The notes under the pieces are model-generated. The model saw nothing but the letters and a program-made list of their open reading frames with translations, was not told the origin of the DNA and searched no databases. A stretch of DNA of 64,000 bases from Adenophora triphylla var. japonica (Eukaryota > Streptophyta > Magnoliopsida > Asterales > Campanulaceae): the NCBI GenBank assembly GCA_022495995.1, contig JAFEMH010001350.1, positions 248,001-312,000 on the forward strand, given 5' to 3'. Positions within the stretch are counted from its first letter, which is position 1; each line of letters begins with the position of its first letter. Below, piece by piece: positions 43,355-55,089 of the stretch. The position numbers and the translations under genes were made by a program.

Positions 43355-44566
43355 CTAAGACTTGACAGTCTGAAGTGCAGGAATGTCGTTTCCAATGAGT
43401 AAGATATCATCGACATACAATAAGAGAAATAGCACAACGCTCCCACTAAATTTCATGTATACAGAAGGTTCATCTTCGTTCTTGATAAAATCAAACTCTT
43501 TGATTTTCTCATCGAACCGAAGATTCCAACTCCTAGAAGCTTTCTTCAATCCATAAATGGATCTTTGCAACTTGCACACTTTTTTAGAATTTCTTAGATC
43601 TACAAAACCTTCGGATTGTGTCATATACACATCCTCAAGCAGTTTTCCATTAAGGAAAGCGGTTTTGACATCCATTTGCCATATCTCATAGGAAGGTCTA
43701 CTTGACTCATCATAGAACGAACCATATCTAATAGGGTTCTATTCCTCCTCTCGGAAACACCATTCCATTGTGGCATTTCAGGTGGAGTCAACTCTGAAAC
43801 AATTCCACAGTTTTTTTAGATGATTGTCAAACTCTTGGCTCAAATACTCACCACCACAATCGGATCGAAGTGCTTTAATTATTTTGCCAAGTTGATTTTG
43901 TACTTCATTTTGAAATGTTCTAAACATCTCAAACGATTCACTCTTTGACTTCATTAGATAGACATAGCCATATCTAGATAGGTTATCGGTGAATGTAATG
44001 AAATACCGAAATCCTTCCCTAGCAATGCTTCTCATTGGTCCGCATACATCAATATGTATTAGGCCCAATAAGTCACTAGCCCTTTCTCTACTCTTAGTGT
44101 AGGGTGGTTTGGTCATTTTGCCCAATAAACAAGATTCGCATATCTCATATAATTCATAATCATGTGAGTCTAACATTCCATCTTTATAGATTTTAGAAAT
44201 GTGTTTCTCATTTATATGACCAAGCCGGCAATGCCACATGAACGAGTTGTTCACGTCATTCGGTTTAGACTTCTTGTCCACATGATAAACATTTTCAACA
44301 CTATTTTGTTTCTCATCAATATCAAGAACATAAAGGCCATTAAATGAATTTGCAATACCATAAAGCATATCATTTAAATAAATATAAAACTTCTTATTCT
44401 TAATAAGAAAATTGTACCCTTCATTATCCAAACAAGAAACAGAAATAATATTTCTACTCAAATCCGGAACATAGTAACAATTGTTCAAAACAAGTACTAA
44501 GCCACTAGGTAAAGTTACATCATATGTCCCTATGGCTAATTCAACAACTCTTGCTCCATTTCCCAC
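43355..44566 (-). pseudogene. copia-2a integrase fused by deletion to the RT palm
   Basis: The integrase part (43778-44566) has FMWHCRLGHINEKHISKIY, ESCLLGKMTKPPYTKS (zinc site), DLLGLIHIDVCGPMR, FITFTDNLSRYGYVYLMKSK and ALRSDCGGEYLSQEFDNHLK. The third catalytic residue region (GVSERRNRTLLD) is in another frame at about 43690-43760. Then sequence jumps to MDVKTAFLNGKLLEDVYMTQ and YVDDILLIGND. About 1.4 kb of pol present in copia-2b (counted without its CACTA insert) is missing at the join near 43680. Confidence 0.85.
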
Positions 44567-44614
44567 ACGTAGGTCAACTTCACCTTGTTTGAGTAGCTTT
44601 CTATTCCTTAGTCC

Positions 44615-44938
44615 CTACACATTTAAACAAATGTGAGATCCACATCCGGTATCTAATACCCATGAACTAGAAACAGAAAGGAAAATATCTATCATATAGA
44701 TACCTGAATCAGGAGCAATCGTATTGCACTTCTTCGCCTTTAGGCCATCCTTGTAAGCCTTGCAGTTGTGCTTCCAATGACCAACCTCTTGGAAATGGTA
44801 GCAAACCGCATCCTTTTGAGATGCCTTGGGAGCCTCTCCGGCAACGGCAACTTTTGCCTTAGGTTTAGCAACACTTGCTTTACCTTTGCCATATTTCTTG
44901 AACCCTTTCCCTTTGTTAACCATTAACACAGTATCAGT
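44615..44938 (-). pseudogene. copia-2a zinc knuckle and protease start
   Basis: CYHFQEVGHWKHNCKAYKDG is the CCHC knuckle with Cys-x2-Cys altered to Cys-x2-Phe. WVLDTGCGSHICLNV is the protease DTG site. A TAG follows. Confidence 0.75.
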
Positions 44939-45561
44939 TCAGGGCTTCTTGATATTCTTCTCTGCGGTCTTAAGCATCGCATGCAATTCCGAGAGATTCT
45001 TATCCATGCCAGTCATGTGATAGTGCATAATGAAATGACCATAACTTCCAGGCAATGAATTCAATATCAAATCCGTGGCGAGTTCCAAACTCATCGAATT
45101 TCTAAGCCTTTCGAGACGCTCAATGTGACCCTTCATCTTAAGGACATGAGCTCCCACCGATTGCTCCTCTGCATCTTGCATGCAGTAAGGGCCTTAACAA
45201 CATTAAACCGCTCGTTTCTTGCTTGCACTTGGAACATTTTCTTTAAGCGCTCAGCAAGATCAAATGCTACATCTATGTGCTCAAGGTCCTTCTGAAGAGC
45301 CTTAGAAATAGTGGCAAGCATAAGGCATGCAACATCTGTAGAATTATCATTATGTTTCTTATATGCATCCCTATCCGCCTTAGAAGCATTTGCAGCAGGT
45401 TGAGGTAGAATGGGTTCATTGAGAACGTACAGTTTCTTCTCTTTCTTTAGAACAATTCTAAGGCTTCTGATCCAATCAGAATAGTTTATACCGCTCTCCT
45501 CAAGCTTGTCCTTCTCAAGGACTGATCGCAGTGACAGGGGTTGATTATTGTGATTAGCCAT
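44939..45561 (-). pseudogene. copia-2a gag, frameshifted
   Basis: ATG at 45561 starts MANHNNQPLSLRSVLEKDKL, then ACLMLATISKALQKDLEHID and NERFNVVKALTACKMQ. A frame change at about 45180 leads to QSVGAHVLKMKGHIERLERL and ILNSLPGSYGHFIMHYHMTG. This is the UBN2 gag core. An ATG further upstream (45618) adds a hydrophobic stretch read from leader sequence. Confidence 0.8.
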
Positions 45562-46425
45562 TCTACAATAAAATATGCAAACAATATAAACATATATCAA
45601 TATCAACACATTTATCATCTAAGAGCAAATAATGTGTTTCATAAATGCTCCCACTAAATTATACACCTTCAAATACAAACATGTATCATATAATCATAGT
45701 AGGCTAAGATCCATATTTCACTTGATTTTGGTTTAACTGAGTTAATGCCCGAAATCAAGCTATTTAGGTAGGAACATCAATCATATCACTATATGACTCT
45801 TAGATCTTTTATGAGATTTTCTTAGACATCATATGTCAAAAACATGTTTTAAATCTCATCTATGACTTGGGTCAAATCTCATTTGAAAGCACCAATTAAG
45901 TCAAAACCTTTTTCAAACATGTGAGACATGGAACGATGCACCTAACTGAGTCAAAACTACATCAATCATTATCTCACCTTGATCACAAATTAAGATATAA
46001 GATGCAACCAACAGAGTCGAAACTACATCAAATAACCTAAAATATCACAAGTATTCTAATCCAGGAATGGCATAAGACTTAAATATTTAGAAGGTTTTCA
46101 TATTGTAACAAACATCGCATGGTTGTAACATAGATCTCATGTGAACATAATCATGAACATAGGGCTTCACAAAATTTCATACAAACAATTTGATTCAATT
46201 TTGAGAAATTAAAAATCTAATTTAATCATATTAAACAAATCATCAACCTATGTGATAAACTAATCAAATTAATTTATCATAAATCATGAACATGGCATAT
46301 CTCATATATACTTGTTTTTGATAAAAACAAAACACATGGAATCAAGATCTATTTCATATAACATGGTAGCAAATAATCAAATTAAATCTAGCATGCAATT
46401 TCAATCCTAATCATGGCAAGGCAGG
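45562..46425 (-). other. copia-2a leader (5' untranslated)
   Basis: ~860 bp between the primer site and the gag ATG, AT-rich, with repeated AACTGAGTCAAAACTACATC phrases (about 45945-45965, 46010-46035). No coding sequence is seen. Confidence 0.7.
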
Positions 46426-46437
46426 GCTCTGATACCA
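46426..46437 (-). promoter_or_regulatory. copia-2a primer binding site
   Basis: GCTCTGATACCA, complement of the initiator Met tRNA end, 1 bp from the LTR. Confidence 0.9.
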
Positions 46438-46438
46438 C

Positions 46439-48077
46439 TATTGGGTTTTGGGGTTACAAACGCAGCGGAAAATTTAACAAAGAACATCAAAACCCTAGCC
46501 CTTAGATCTGTCTAGCATGAAGAGATTAGAAAAACTATGAAATAGAATTACATACCTTTAATGCGATTTTGTTTGTCAAAATAGATCTCAAAATTCAATC
46601 CTTGAACTTTGATGTCGAATCTTCTAATCTTTCCTTCTTCGAACTTGGTGATGAAATCAACAATGGGGCTTCAAGCCTTAGGAGATAAAACAACCTCCCT
46701 CTAATGGTGATCCACACGCAAACGAACCAAGAACACCTTCTTGTTGGATTGCTAGATGATCCTCTTGATTATTGAACCACTTTTCAATAATCTATTACTA
46801 TTATGGAATTAAATCTAGGGTGTTTTGATCTTTGATTCACAATCAAAATCAAGATAATTTTGTTTATCAATCCCTAAAATTCGTATGTTATGGCTAGGGC
46901 AAAAGGACATATTTATACTTTATAAATAACCCTAACAATTAGGTAGAAAAATCCTTTTCTGAAGCCAAAACGGATTGATGAAACGGAAGCTGGGCGGTCG
47001 CCCACCAAGGGCTGGGCGGTCGCCCAGTTGTACAGCCTTTTTCTTATTTCGAAAACCCAACATTGGCGGTCGGCCACCTGGGGATGGGCGGTCGCCTACT
47101 TGTACAGTCTTTCATTCATTGTTTTCTAAATCCTCATAAGCGGTCGCCCATGTTCACTTCGGCGGTCGCCTAAGTCAACAGTTGACTTGTGGGCGGTCGC
47201 CCACATGAACCTCAGCGGTCGCCCAAGAGTCCAGATTCCATAATTTCAGCCCGAATCAAATTCGTTCTTTGTGTGTGACCCAAAATGAATTATGTTATGT
47301 TGGTAGTGAGTCAAAACATGACCTCACAAGACATAAGTGGTTTCTAGCAAACCATTATATCCACCCAATTAATATAACATCAAAGCTTGATTCCTCGATA
47401 GATCAAATGTCATAATCCCTGTGTCCACGATGTCCAATTGAACATGAGTCATGGTCTATGTAAACTCATTCCGTTCAATGCTTTCTCGATTCCGAATATG
47501 TTGATAATCCAAGTGCATTTGATCTCTATCAAATCTCTTGAGTATGGCCATACATTTCATCAACACTATTCATCGAGGGGCCCAAGCAGACATCTCTCTT
47601 CATAAGAGGGACAAAATCTCATCTAGACTTATCATTCTTCCCTACATGAATCCAATCGTGCTAACATAGCCCTTATTGCTATCCATTTAAAGATAGTGTT
47701 AGACTATATCTAACACGATCATCACCATGTGGAAGACGATGATAATCTCAGGTACAAAGGATTCAATAACACGACTATCATGAGATTTAATCATGACAAC
47801 AGATCATGTCATAAATCTCATAATTAGGTCATGTCCAATACTTGTTCTCTAGCAAGTATCCATAAGTGTAATGTGCATCTCCATGCATATAATCATCTCT
47901 ATGATTATCCATTATCAACTTATACTAGTTGTTCACAACAACTAGGGACGCAGTTCAATATAATAAACATGCAAACATATAATGAACAGAATAAACATGT
48001 ACTCTATAATAAATGATAAAGATGATACATAACGGTTCAAGTTAAATATAGCTATAGCCTAGGGCATTACACCAACA
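46439..48077 (-). repeat. copia-2 LTR shared by copia-2a and copia-2b
   Basis: Its left edge adjoins the copia-2a primer site (so it is a 5' LTR for 2a). Its right edge adjoins the polypurine tract and RNase H of copia-2b (so it is a 3' LTR for 2b). The first bases are TATTGGG instead of TGTTGGG. Eight GGCGGTCGCCCA motifs at 46985-47230. Confidence 0.9.
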
Positions 48078-48925
48078 ATCTCCCACATGCACTCGGCTCC
48101 ATCTATGTATCTAATACCCATGGACCTCACATGACCATCATGCTTTACTTGTGCGAGGGGCTTTGTAAGCGGATCCCCAATGTTATCATCGGTTAATACT
48201 TTGCATATCTTAACGTCTCCCCGATCAATGAACTCTCGAATGAGATGGAAACGTCTAAGTATATGTTTGGATGGCTGATGTGACCTTGGTTCCTTTGCTT
48301 GCGCAATGCCACCATTATTGTCACAATAAAGTTCCACTTGATTAGTGATACTTGGAACAACTTCCAAGTCACTAATGAACTTCTTGATCCAAACTGCCTC
48401 CTTAGCTGCATCGGTTGCCGCTATATATTCGGCCTCAGCAGTAGAATTGACAATAGTACTTTGCTTGGAACTCTTCCAACATATCGCACCTCCGTTAAGC
48501 ATAAACACAAATCCCGACCGCGATCGAAAATCTTCCTTATCGGTTTGGAAGCTAGCATTTGTGTAACCTCTTACAACAAGATCTTCTTCCATCCCTCCAA
48601 ATACCAAAAATGCATCCTTATTCTTTCTTAAGTACTTTAAGATCGTCTTGACTGCCGTCCAATGCTTCTCACCAGGATCAGATTGGTAACGACTTGTCAT
48701 GCTCAAAGCATACGAGACGTCGGGTCTAGTACAAATCATAGCATACATGATAGATCCAATGGCCGAAGTGTATGGAACTTCATTCATCCTCTTTCGTTCA
48801 TCAGTTGTCTTAGGACACTGAGTCTTACTAAGAGTAACACCATGACCCATTGGTAAGTTTCCTCTCTTATAATTTTCCATTTTGAATCTTCTAAGAACCT
48901 TGTAAATGTAGGTACTTTGACTCAA
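48078..48925 (-). pseudogene. copia-2b RNase H, open frame
   Basis: A complete domain from STYIYKVLRRFKMENYKRG to GAECMWEIVGVMP, with RGYTNASFQTDKEDFRSRSG (first catalytic Asp changed to Asn), STAEAEYIAATDAAKEAVW and YCDNNGG. The Asp to Asn change would disable it. Confidence 0.85.
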
Positions 48926-49528
48926 ACCAATTATCCTCTTAGATCTATCTCTTTAGATCTTGATACCAAGGATGTAAGCGGCTTCGCCCATATCTTTCAT
49001 TGAAAAACACTTCCCTAACTAAGACTTGACAGTCTGAAGTGCAGGAATGTCGTTTCCAATGAGTAAGATATCATCGACATACAATAAGAGAAATAGCACA
49101 ACACTCCCACTGAATTTCATGTATACACAAGGTTCATCTTCGTTCTTGATAAAATCAAACTCTTTGATTTTCTCATCGAACCAAAGATTCCAACTCCTAG
49201 AAGCTTGCTTCAATCCATAAATGGATCTCTGCAACTTGCACACTTTGTTAGAATTTCTTGGATCTACAAAACCTTCGGGTTGTGTCATATACACATCCTT
49301 AAGCAGTTTTCCATTAAAGAAAGTAGTTTTGACATCCATTTGCCATATCTCATAGTCATAATATGCGGCTATGGCAATCAAAATTCTAACAGACTTAAGC
49401 ATAGCAACAGGCGAGAAGGTTTCATCATAGTCTACACCATGAGTTTGCCTATATCCCTTTGCTACAAGCCTAGCCTTGTAAGTATGCACCTTCCCATCCA
49501 TGTCAGTCTTCTTCTTGAAGACCCACTT
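48926..49528 (-). pseudogene. copia-2b reverse transcriptase, C-terminal two thirds
   Basis: WVFKKKTDMDGKVHTYKARL, VDYDETFSPVAMLKSVRILI, MDVKTTFFNGKLLKDVYMTQ, YGLKQASRSWNLWFDEK and LLYVDDILLIGND (intact YVDD near 49065-49080). Stops after QTVKS (49019) and in the GIKI-RDRS turn (about 48955) are at the same places in copia-2a. The N-terminal part continues across the CACTA insertion at 55514. Confidence 0.85.
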
Positions 49529-49549
49529 CACTACAAGAAAATGAACTTT

Positions 49550-49860
49550 AGGGGACGGCCAAATTCCGTAATAAATCAAAATATTCCGTCACAATAGTGG
49601 ATTTGTGACAAATGCATGTTTGGGACGGTGCCGTCACACTGTTTAAGACGGGCTGTCCGTGACAAAGTCTGTCACATTATTTTTTTTGAAAACTAAAATT
49701 TGCGTCACGATATATCGTTTAAAGTTCAAAATTTTCCGCCAAATATTTTAAAATTTGAATTTTAGGACCCCTGGTGGCTGTGACATTTGTTGTCACAAAA
49801 GTCAGAAAAGTAAAATTACCCGTCACACTTTTTAGTCACAAAATTATACATTTTTCCAAT
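49550..49860. repeat. CACTA subterminal repeats, left
   Basis: Repeated TTGTGACAAA, CCGTCACA and GGGACGG phrases. Matching ones at the right end (55090-55490). Confidence 0.75.
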
Positions 49861-50081
49861 ACCAATACCATTCATATTCTCAACAACAACAACAACATGC
49901 AATTATGAAATATATAAAAAAATACACTGCAAAATTTTTATACTAACTAAAAATTAAATACTGGTAAACACAAAACCATCAACAAGCAAGTCATATAACT
50001 AAATGGTTCAACAAATCTAAATTATCCTGTTCTAATAAGAAAAAAAAAACTAAATGAAATCCATGTCAAGATTCTCCAAAT

Positions 50082-50543
50082 TTACCCCCAAAATGAGTCA
50101 AATGATGGAATGTATGCTTCTGTATTTGTTGGTGCATTTGTTGGTGAAGGCGTAGAAACTGTTGTAGTAGCTTGACTTGTTGGAGCTATAAAAGGAAGTG
50201 AGTAGCCAATATGTCCACACAACATAGCAAAATGAGATTGCAATGTATCAAACTGAGCTTGTAATGCATCAAAGTGACTAGTCTTCTCACCAAGCTTCTC
50301 GCGTAGCTCTTTCACCTCATCTTGTAGTTGTTTTACAATTGGATCATCTCTTAACATACCTAAATATGAGGATGTAGTAGAAGCATTGAGCTTGGATGAG
50401 TTAAACTTTCGTCGAGGGCCAAGCCCGAGCAATCTACCCTTTTTAACTCCAACAACTGTCTTCCATATATCATAACCAGGATCATTGTATTTATCTGGCC
50501 CATCAGAACTAGTGTTTTCTTCCAACAGTGATTTGTATTTCTC
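50082..50543 (-). CDS. CACTA Transposase_24-type protein, last exon
   Basis: An open exon of about 153 codons begins at a splice acceptor (TTTTCACAG|GAG, boundary at 50543/50544), not at an ATG; the first codons read EKYKSLLEENTSS. It encodes WKTVVGVKKGRLLGLGPRR, the end of the Transposase_24 region, then a coiled coil (VKQLQDEVKELREKLGEK, FDALQAQFDTLQSHF) and a Pro/Thr/Ser tail. In intact elements this protein is thought to bind the subterminal repeats. I could not find the upstream exons with the main domain, so the gene is probably deleted in part. Confidence 0.6.
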   Translation of the reverse strand, partial: EKYKSLLEENTSSDGPDKYNDPGYDIWKTVVGVKKGRLLGLGPRRKFNSSKLNASTTSSYLGMLRDDPIVKQLQDEVKELREKLGEKTSHFDALQAQFDTLQSHFAMLCGHIGYSLPFIAPTSQATTTVSTPSPTNAPTNTEAYIPSFDSFWG

Positions 50544-51759
50544 CTGTGAAAAGATGCAACACTTATATATATATCAAGGAAAAACCTTATACATGTTATG
50601 GGGAACAAAGTAATCTTCACAGTTAGATGCATTAATTTATAATTTTTTTGTAAAACAATTACATGCATTGATGAAAACAAAAAATCAGCAAACGGTCAAA
50701 ACTACAGGGACCAGACTGAATTTCCGAAGTACATGGACTAGAAATACTTTAAGAATTCTGGGACCTTATTAGAATTTTCAGAATTGTTCATCTTCTACCT
50801 AATGAACCCAGCAGCCATTTTTTCCTTCTACCTCTGCTACTTCAAACCCACTTTGAATCAAAAGCTACACAACAATATTAAGCCTACATATAAATCAAAA
50901 GGGTATAACCCATGTTTTCAACTGCTAGCAGATAAAAGTGGTATGCACAAAAGTTATGTGGCTCTTTTACTTATCTCAACTACTGCAGCGGACAAATAGT
51001 AATTAGGAAGTTACAAATACACTCACAGATAACCATAAAATGAAAGATACAAATACAAACACAATAAAACACAGAAAACTAGTCATTCTGTACAGTAAGA
51101 ACTCACGCACTATGGCACAGGTTCTACTCCAGGAATCAGCCTTCTCTCCAGATTTGAGATAAGGTTGGTACAACTCAACAAAGTAAGTAAAATTCAGACC
51201 TTATGGATTTATATATAATTAAAGACAACTGGAGCATTGAAAATGAATTTTGAGGAATATGATTATAATATAATCTTCTCAAACATCAAGACGTAGGCAT
51301 ATCTATTTTGAATTTAAGGAGCAAAGATAGTACGAAAGACTCACCCTGACTATACCAGATAAATATAAGCTCAATGTAAGCTGTCGGCCATCAAGATTAC
51401 TCCAATTTCCAATGACAAGTCCTACTTGGGGTACTAAATGGGGGCATTAGATCTAATAAGCACATATTTTAATTATTCTTTTGCTCTAGAGCTTAGTGCA
51501 ATATCTGAAGTTTGTGCAAGTTTTAAGGAATTCAACATCACAGTCGTAGTATCTCCTCTATCATCTCTAACTAGTATCTATTGAGAATCCCATGCTAGCT
51601 ACTTTCTCAAAACATGTATACTTAACGATGGTTAAGTGATGAAATTAATCCTTAGCGGCACTACCAGTATTCCTTTAGGAAAACATGGTATAACTAGCAC
51701 AAGGCAGAAGGCACTATGCAGTGCATGTACCCTTTGTGCAACTTTCAAGCAATTAAGTA

Positions 51760-51930
51760 CTCTCCCCGACCCGGAATAAATGTCACACTTTTCTTTTTGG
51801 TATGTCCCGGAAAAAATGTTGGGTTTCTAAATTAGGAAATAAACTTGGTGCAATTTTGACATTGTAGAAACTAGTAAAGTACACTCATTAAAAATGTTAA
51901 CAAGTCAAATGTGACATTTATTTCGGGTCA
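51760..51930. mobile_element. MITE, ~171 bp
   Basis: GACCCGGAATAAATGTCACA and TGTGACATTTATTTCGGGTC are inverted, TA at both sides. Confidence 0.75.
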
Positions 51931-52214
51931 TAACTCACTATCACTCGTATGGCTGAGAGCCTTATATCCTGTTTATGTCTCAAAATTTAAATGGGGAGAC
52001 CATGAATGAAACATACCTAGCTTGAAAACCATGCTTAAGTTGAGATAAAATTAAAAATTAAAAATGAAAGAAAGTGAATACTAAAGAAATTGCTTTAAAC
52101 ATTTATTAATCCCTTTCTACGTACTGACCAGATAAAATAAATGAAAATTGTATATAAGTATCACAAAATTTATAGTTATATATATATGTGTGTGTGTGTG
52201 TGCACAAATATATA

Positions 52215-52363
52215 CTCCATCCGTCCCGCTTCACTTGATATCAAATTGCTGAGCACAATAACTAAGGAAAAGTAGAAGAAAAATTTTCAATTTTGGGCAG
52301 TATAAAGTGAAGTGGGATGAATCAAAATGAAAATTGGTATCAAGTGAAGTGGGACGGAGGAAG
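52215..52363. mobile_element. Stowaway-type MITE, ~149 bp
   Basis: CTCCATCCGTCCCGCTTCAC and GTGAAGTGGGACGGAGGAAG are inverted, TA at both sides. Confidence 0.9.
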
Positions 52364-52907
52364 TATACACTTGCATAACAAGAAAATCACTCTATGTGTC
52401 ACAAGGAGATGGCATAATCATTATTCCAAACTGTAAGGTTTTAGCAGGAAACAAAAATAAAAATAACTGGAAACAGATATTCCGCTCCATATTGGAAAAC
52501 AAGAATTATTTGTAAATGGGTTATGAAGTAGCTTTGAAATTCATCAGGTATCTAAAATAAATTATCGTGGCAGGGTAAAGACTCTAATCTTCGCATGAAA
52601 CAACTGGAAACAGATATTACGCTCCATATTGGAAAACAAGAGGCAGAACTTGCTTTGAGGGTCAATAGTTCGCCAACAATCAAACCACATACATCTCACA
52701 AAAATCAAACTAGAAAACATAAATTAATGAAAAACAACTTGGCAGATAGAAAAAATAAAATGAAATAAAAAAATTAACCCTTTTAATTAATCAATCAATC
52801 AAACAAAACCAAGATGAATCAGCTGGGTAGCATCAGATCAACAAACAAACACATCTAAGACTTCATCCAATTATCAAAAAAATAAAAAAATCAGTGGCTA
52901 TGAATTG

Positions 52908-53220
52908 TTACATTACCTCAGGAGAACGGAAATTCGTAAGAAAATAGTTGAATTCGATGGAAATTGAGATCTGGGTTTGAAAGATTTCACCAAATAGTTG
53001 GATTAGGTGTGTGCAATCCACAAACAGAGCACCCCGAGAACAAACCTCAAAGCTTCCTTGGTCGCTCGAGCTTTGATTGCAAAACCGCCGTCTCCTCCAC
53101 GGTTTTTCTCTTCCCGCCGTCTCCTCCACGGTTTTTCTCTTCCCGCTGTCTCCTCCACGAACGATCTGTAAAACTGTAAAAGTGAAATAGGGATTTTTTG
53201 TTTTTGTAACAAATAGAGAG
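52908..53220 (-). other. Possible first exon or leader of the CACTA gene
   Basis: Open frames of ~70 codons exist on both strands, with CCGTCTCCTCCACGG repeated 2.4 times (31-bp period, 53087-53163). No domain is recognised. The position opposite the last exon fits a 5' region of the minus-strand gene. Confidence 0.35.
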
Positions 53221-53319
53221 TAATTCTACAATTGGTACCTTTAATTTATTAAATCGACTAAATCGCCCTTAAACTACTCCATTTACTTGGACTAGTAAAA
53301 GCCCGTGTTTGAGGACACG

Positions 53320-53571
53320 TGGTATTTTTTTAATTAAAAGTGAGGGCAAAATGGGAAAGGGACAACTTAATGAAAGTAAAATGGAAACTTCCCTCATTGG
53401 CACTATTCATACAACTATTCATCTCACTTTCCTCAATTATCTCATTTTTTTAATTAAAAGCGAGGGCAAAATGGGAAAGGGACAACTTAGTGAGGATAAA
53501 ATGGGAACTTCCCTCATTGGCACTATTCATATAACTATTCATCTTACTTCCCTCATTTATACTATAGATAC
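53320..53571. repeat. ~125-bp tandem duplication
   Basis: TTTTTTTAATTAAAAGTGAG ... CATTGGCACTATTCAT occurs twice head to tail. The 93-codon frame across it is a by-product of the repeat. Confidence 0.9.
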
Positions 53572-53820
53572 TCCCTCCGTCCCGATTTAAGCTTCATCAT
53601 TTTGGTGAAGCACAAGAATTAAGGAAATGAATGATTAGGAAAAGGGTTGTGGGTTGTGAGTAGAGAAAAGTGAGTGGTATCACAATATAAGTATGTGAGA
53701 GGAAAAAGTGAGTGAGATTGACAAGTGGGGCTCACATATTTTACCATTTTAGCAAATGTGAAGCAATCAACGGGACGCCCTTTTAAGTAAAAGGTGAAGC
53801 TTAAATCGTGATGGAGTGAG
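53571..53820. mobile_element. Stowaway-type MITE, ~250 bp
   Basis: CTCCCTCCGTCCCGATTTAA and TTAAATCGTGATGGAGTGAG are inverted, TA at both sides. Confidence 0.85.
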
Positions 53821-54049
53821 TAATTAATCGTTTTTACAATGACAATTTCATTGTCATAAATAAGGGCATATTTGGTAAATAATGCAAAATATTTCTAGAT
53901 AATAGCACAACTGCAAGTATTATGAGACAAATTTGAACTCGTATAACTGCAAGTACTTTGAAACTAAGAAAATTACAAAAATATAGTGAAATTGGGTTAT
54001 TAGAGTATACGTTATTTGAAACTTCTCAAATGATACAATTCTATAGTAT

Positions 54050-54561
54050 GATATTTCTCATCCCAAATCGAAAAAAATTAGATTTTAATTGATATATAAA
54101 AGTCCATCTCCACAATACTTATATTGGGCACAAATAAAATTTATTGTCTTTTGGATTGTTGTGATAAGTCAAGTGACCTCAAATTTTTTGAGCTCAGTAA
54201 GCGAGTGTATGATGTTATGTAACGCTTCAAAATTTTGGGCTCGGGTTGTTACAAATACTATTATAATAGAACCCACACTGTAAGGCTTGCGAGCTCGCCC
54301 GGGAGTACGATCTAGGTATTGAAGGGGCCTTTAACAGGAATGACAAGGATTTAGTGGGAGAGAATGTGATATCCCCATGCCACATCCGAAAGATGTAAAC
54401 ATTGATTTGATATATAAAGTATAAACATCCACAATACTATTAGAATTGACCATTCATGAACTTTTTGGTGGATCAAGTGGACTCGAGTTATTGTGCTCAT
54501 AGCGCTAGCGCGTGGGTTTTGTATATGTAACAAGCTGAATTTTCGAGTTCAAATCGTTACA
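54050..54561 (+). mobile_element. Probable degenerate TRIM
   Basis: Two diverged ~200-bp direct repeats (about 54050-54254, 54366-54561) share GATATATAAA, CCACAATACT, AGTGGACTCGAG / AAGTGACCTCAAA, and GGTTGTTACA / AATCGTTACA. Just before the second is AGTGGGAGAGAA, a polypurine tract. No clear primer site is seen. Confidence 0.45.
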
Positions 54562-55089
54562 CTAGATATAGTCACTCTTAGAATACCTTTGAATACAACT
54601 GACAATGGAAAATCTAATTTTAATCATATAAGTCAAATCAAAATTATGCAGAATCAAATTATTTTGAAATTTGTATATAATTTTTTATAATCCCATACTT
54701 TTAATACTCGTAAAGATCCAATGGTTTTTAAAATTGGTAATGACATTCAAGAATATCAAAAATAAATTAACTCTTGGTGAACCCGAAATCATCATGATTT
54801 TCCTTCTTCTTATTCACTAATTAGTTCTCAATTCAATTTGAATAGAGTTAATATGAATATTCTTGACGCTTTTTTGGAATAGGCCAATACAATTTTACAT
54901 AGCTGGTAGCCTTAATTAGATCTATTTATCATTAGTAAATTGAGTTATCAATAATAATTAAAATTTTAGTTATAAAGCAATAAAAGACTTAAATAGTAGT
55001 AAATTGACCAATAATGAAAAATTGTATAAGTAAAAGGATAATTGTTAAATTTTAAATTTTACTTGTTACTAGTTTTTAGTAAATAATGT
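54562..55089. other. CACTA interior, AT-rich, no feature recognised
   Basis: No open frame of note and no repeat structure seen. Confidence 0.6.

Larger units (their letters stand above)
42712..46437 (-). mobile_element. Ty1/copia copia-2a, truncated at its 3' end
   Basis: The minus-strand gag, protease, integrase, RT and partial RNase H share one 5' LTR at 46439. The 3' LTR is missing because RNase H is cut at 42712. Integrase and RT are joined by an internal deletion at about 43680. Confidence 0.9.
50544..52907. other. CACTA interior, no coding sequence recognised
   Basis: AT-rich sequence with two MITEs (separate entries), a (TG)n run at about 52190-52202 and a twice-repeated phrase ACTGGAAACAGATATT (about 52466 and 52606). 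Exons of the minus-strand gene may be hidden here, but I see no conserved residues. Confidence 0.6.

Noticed and set aside
53309..53590. 93-codon frame with an internal repeat
   Set aside because: Created by the 125-bp tandem duplication; first codon is not ATG and no domain is seen.
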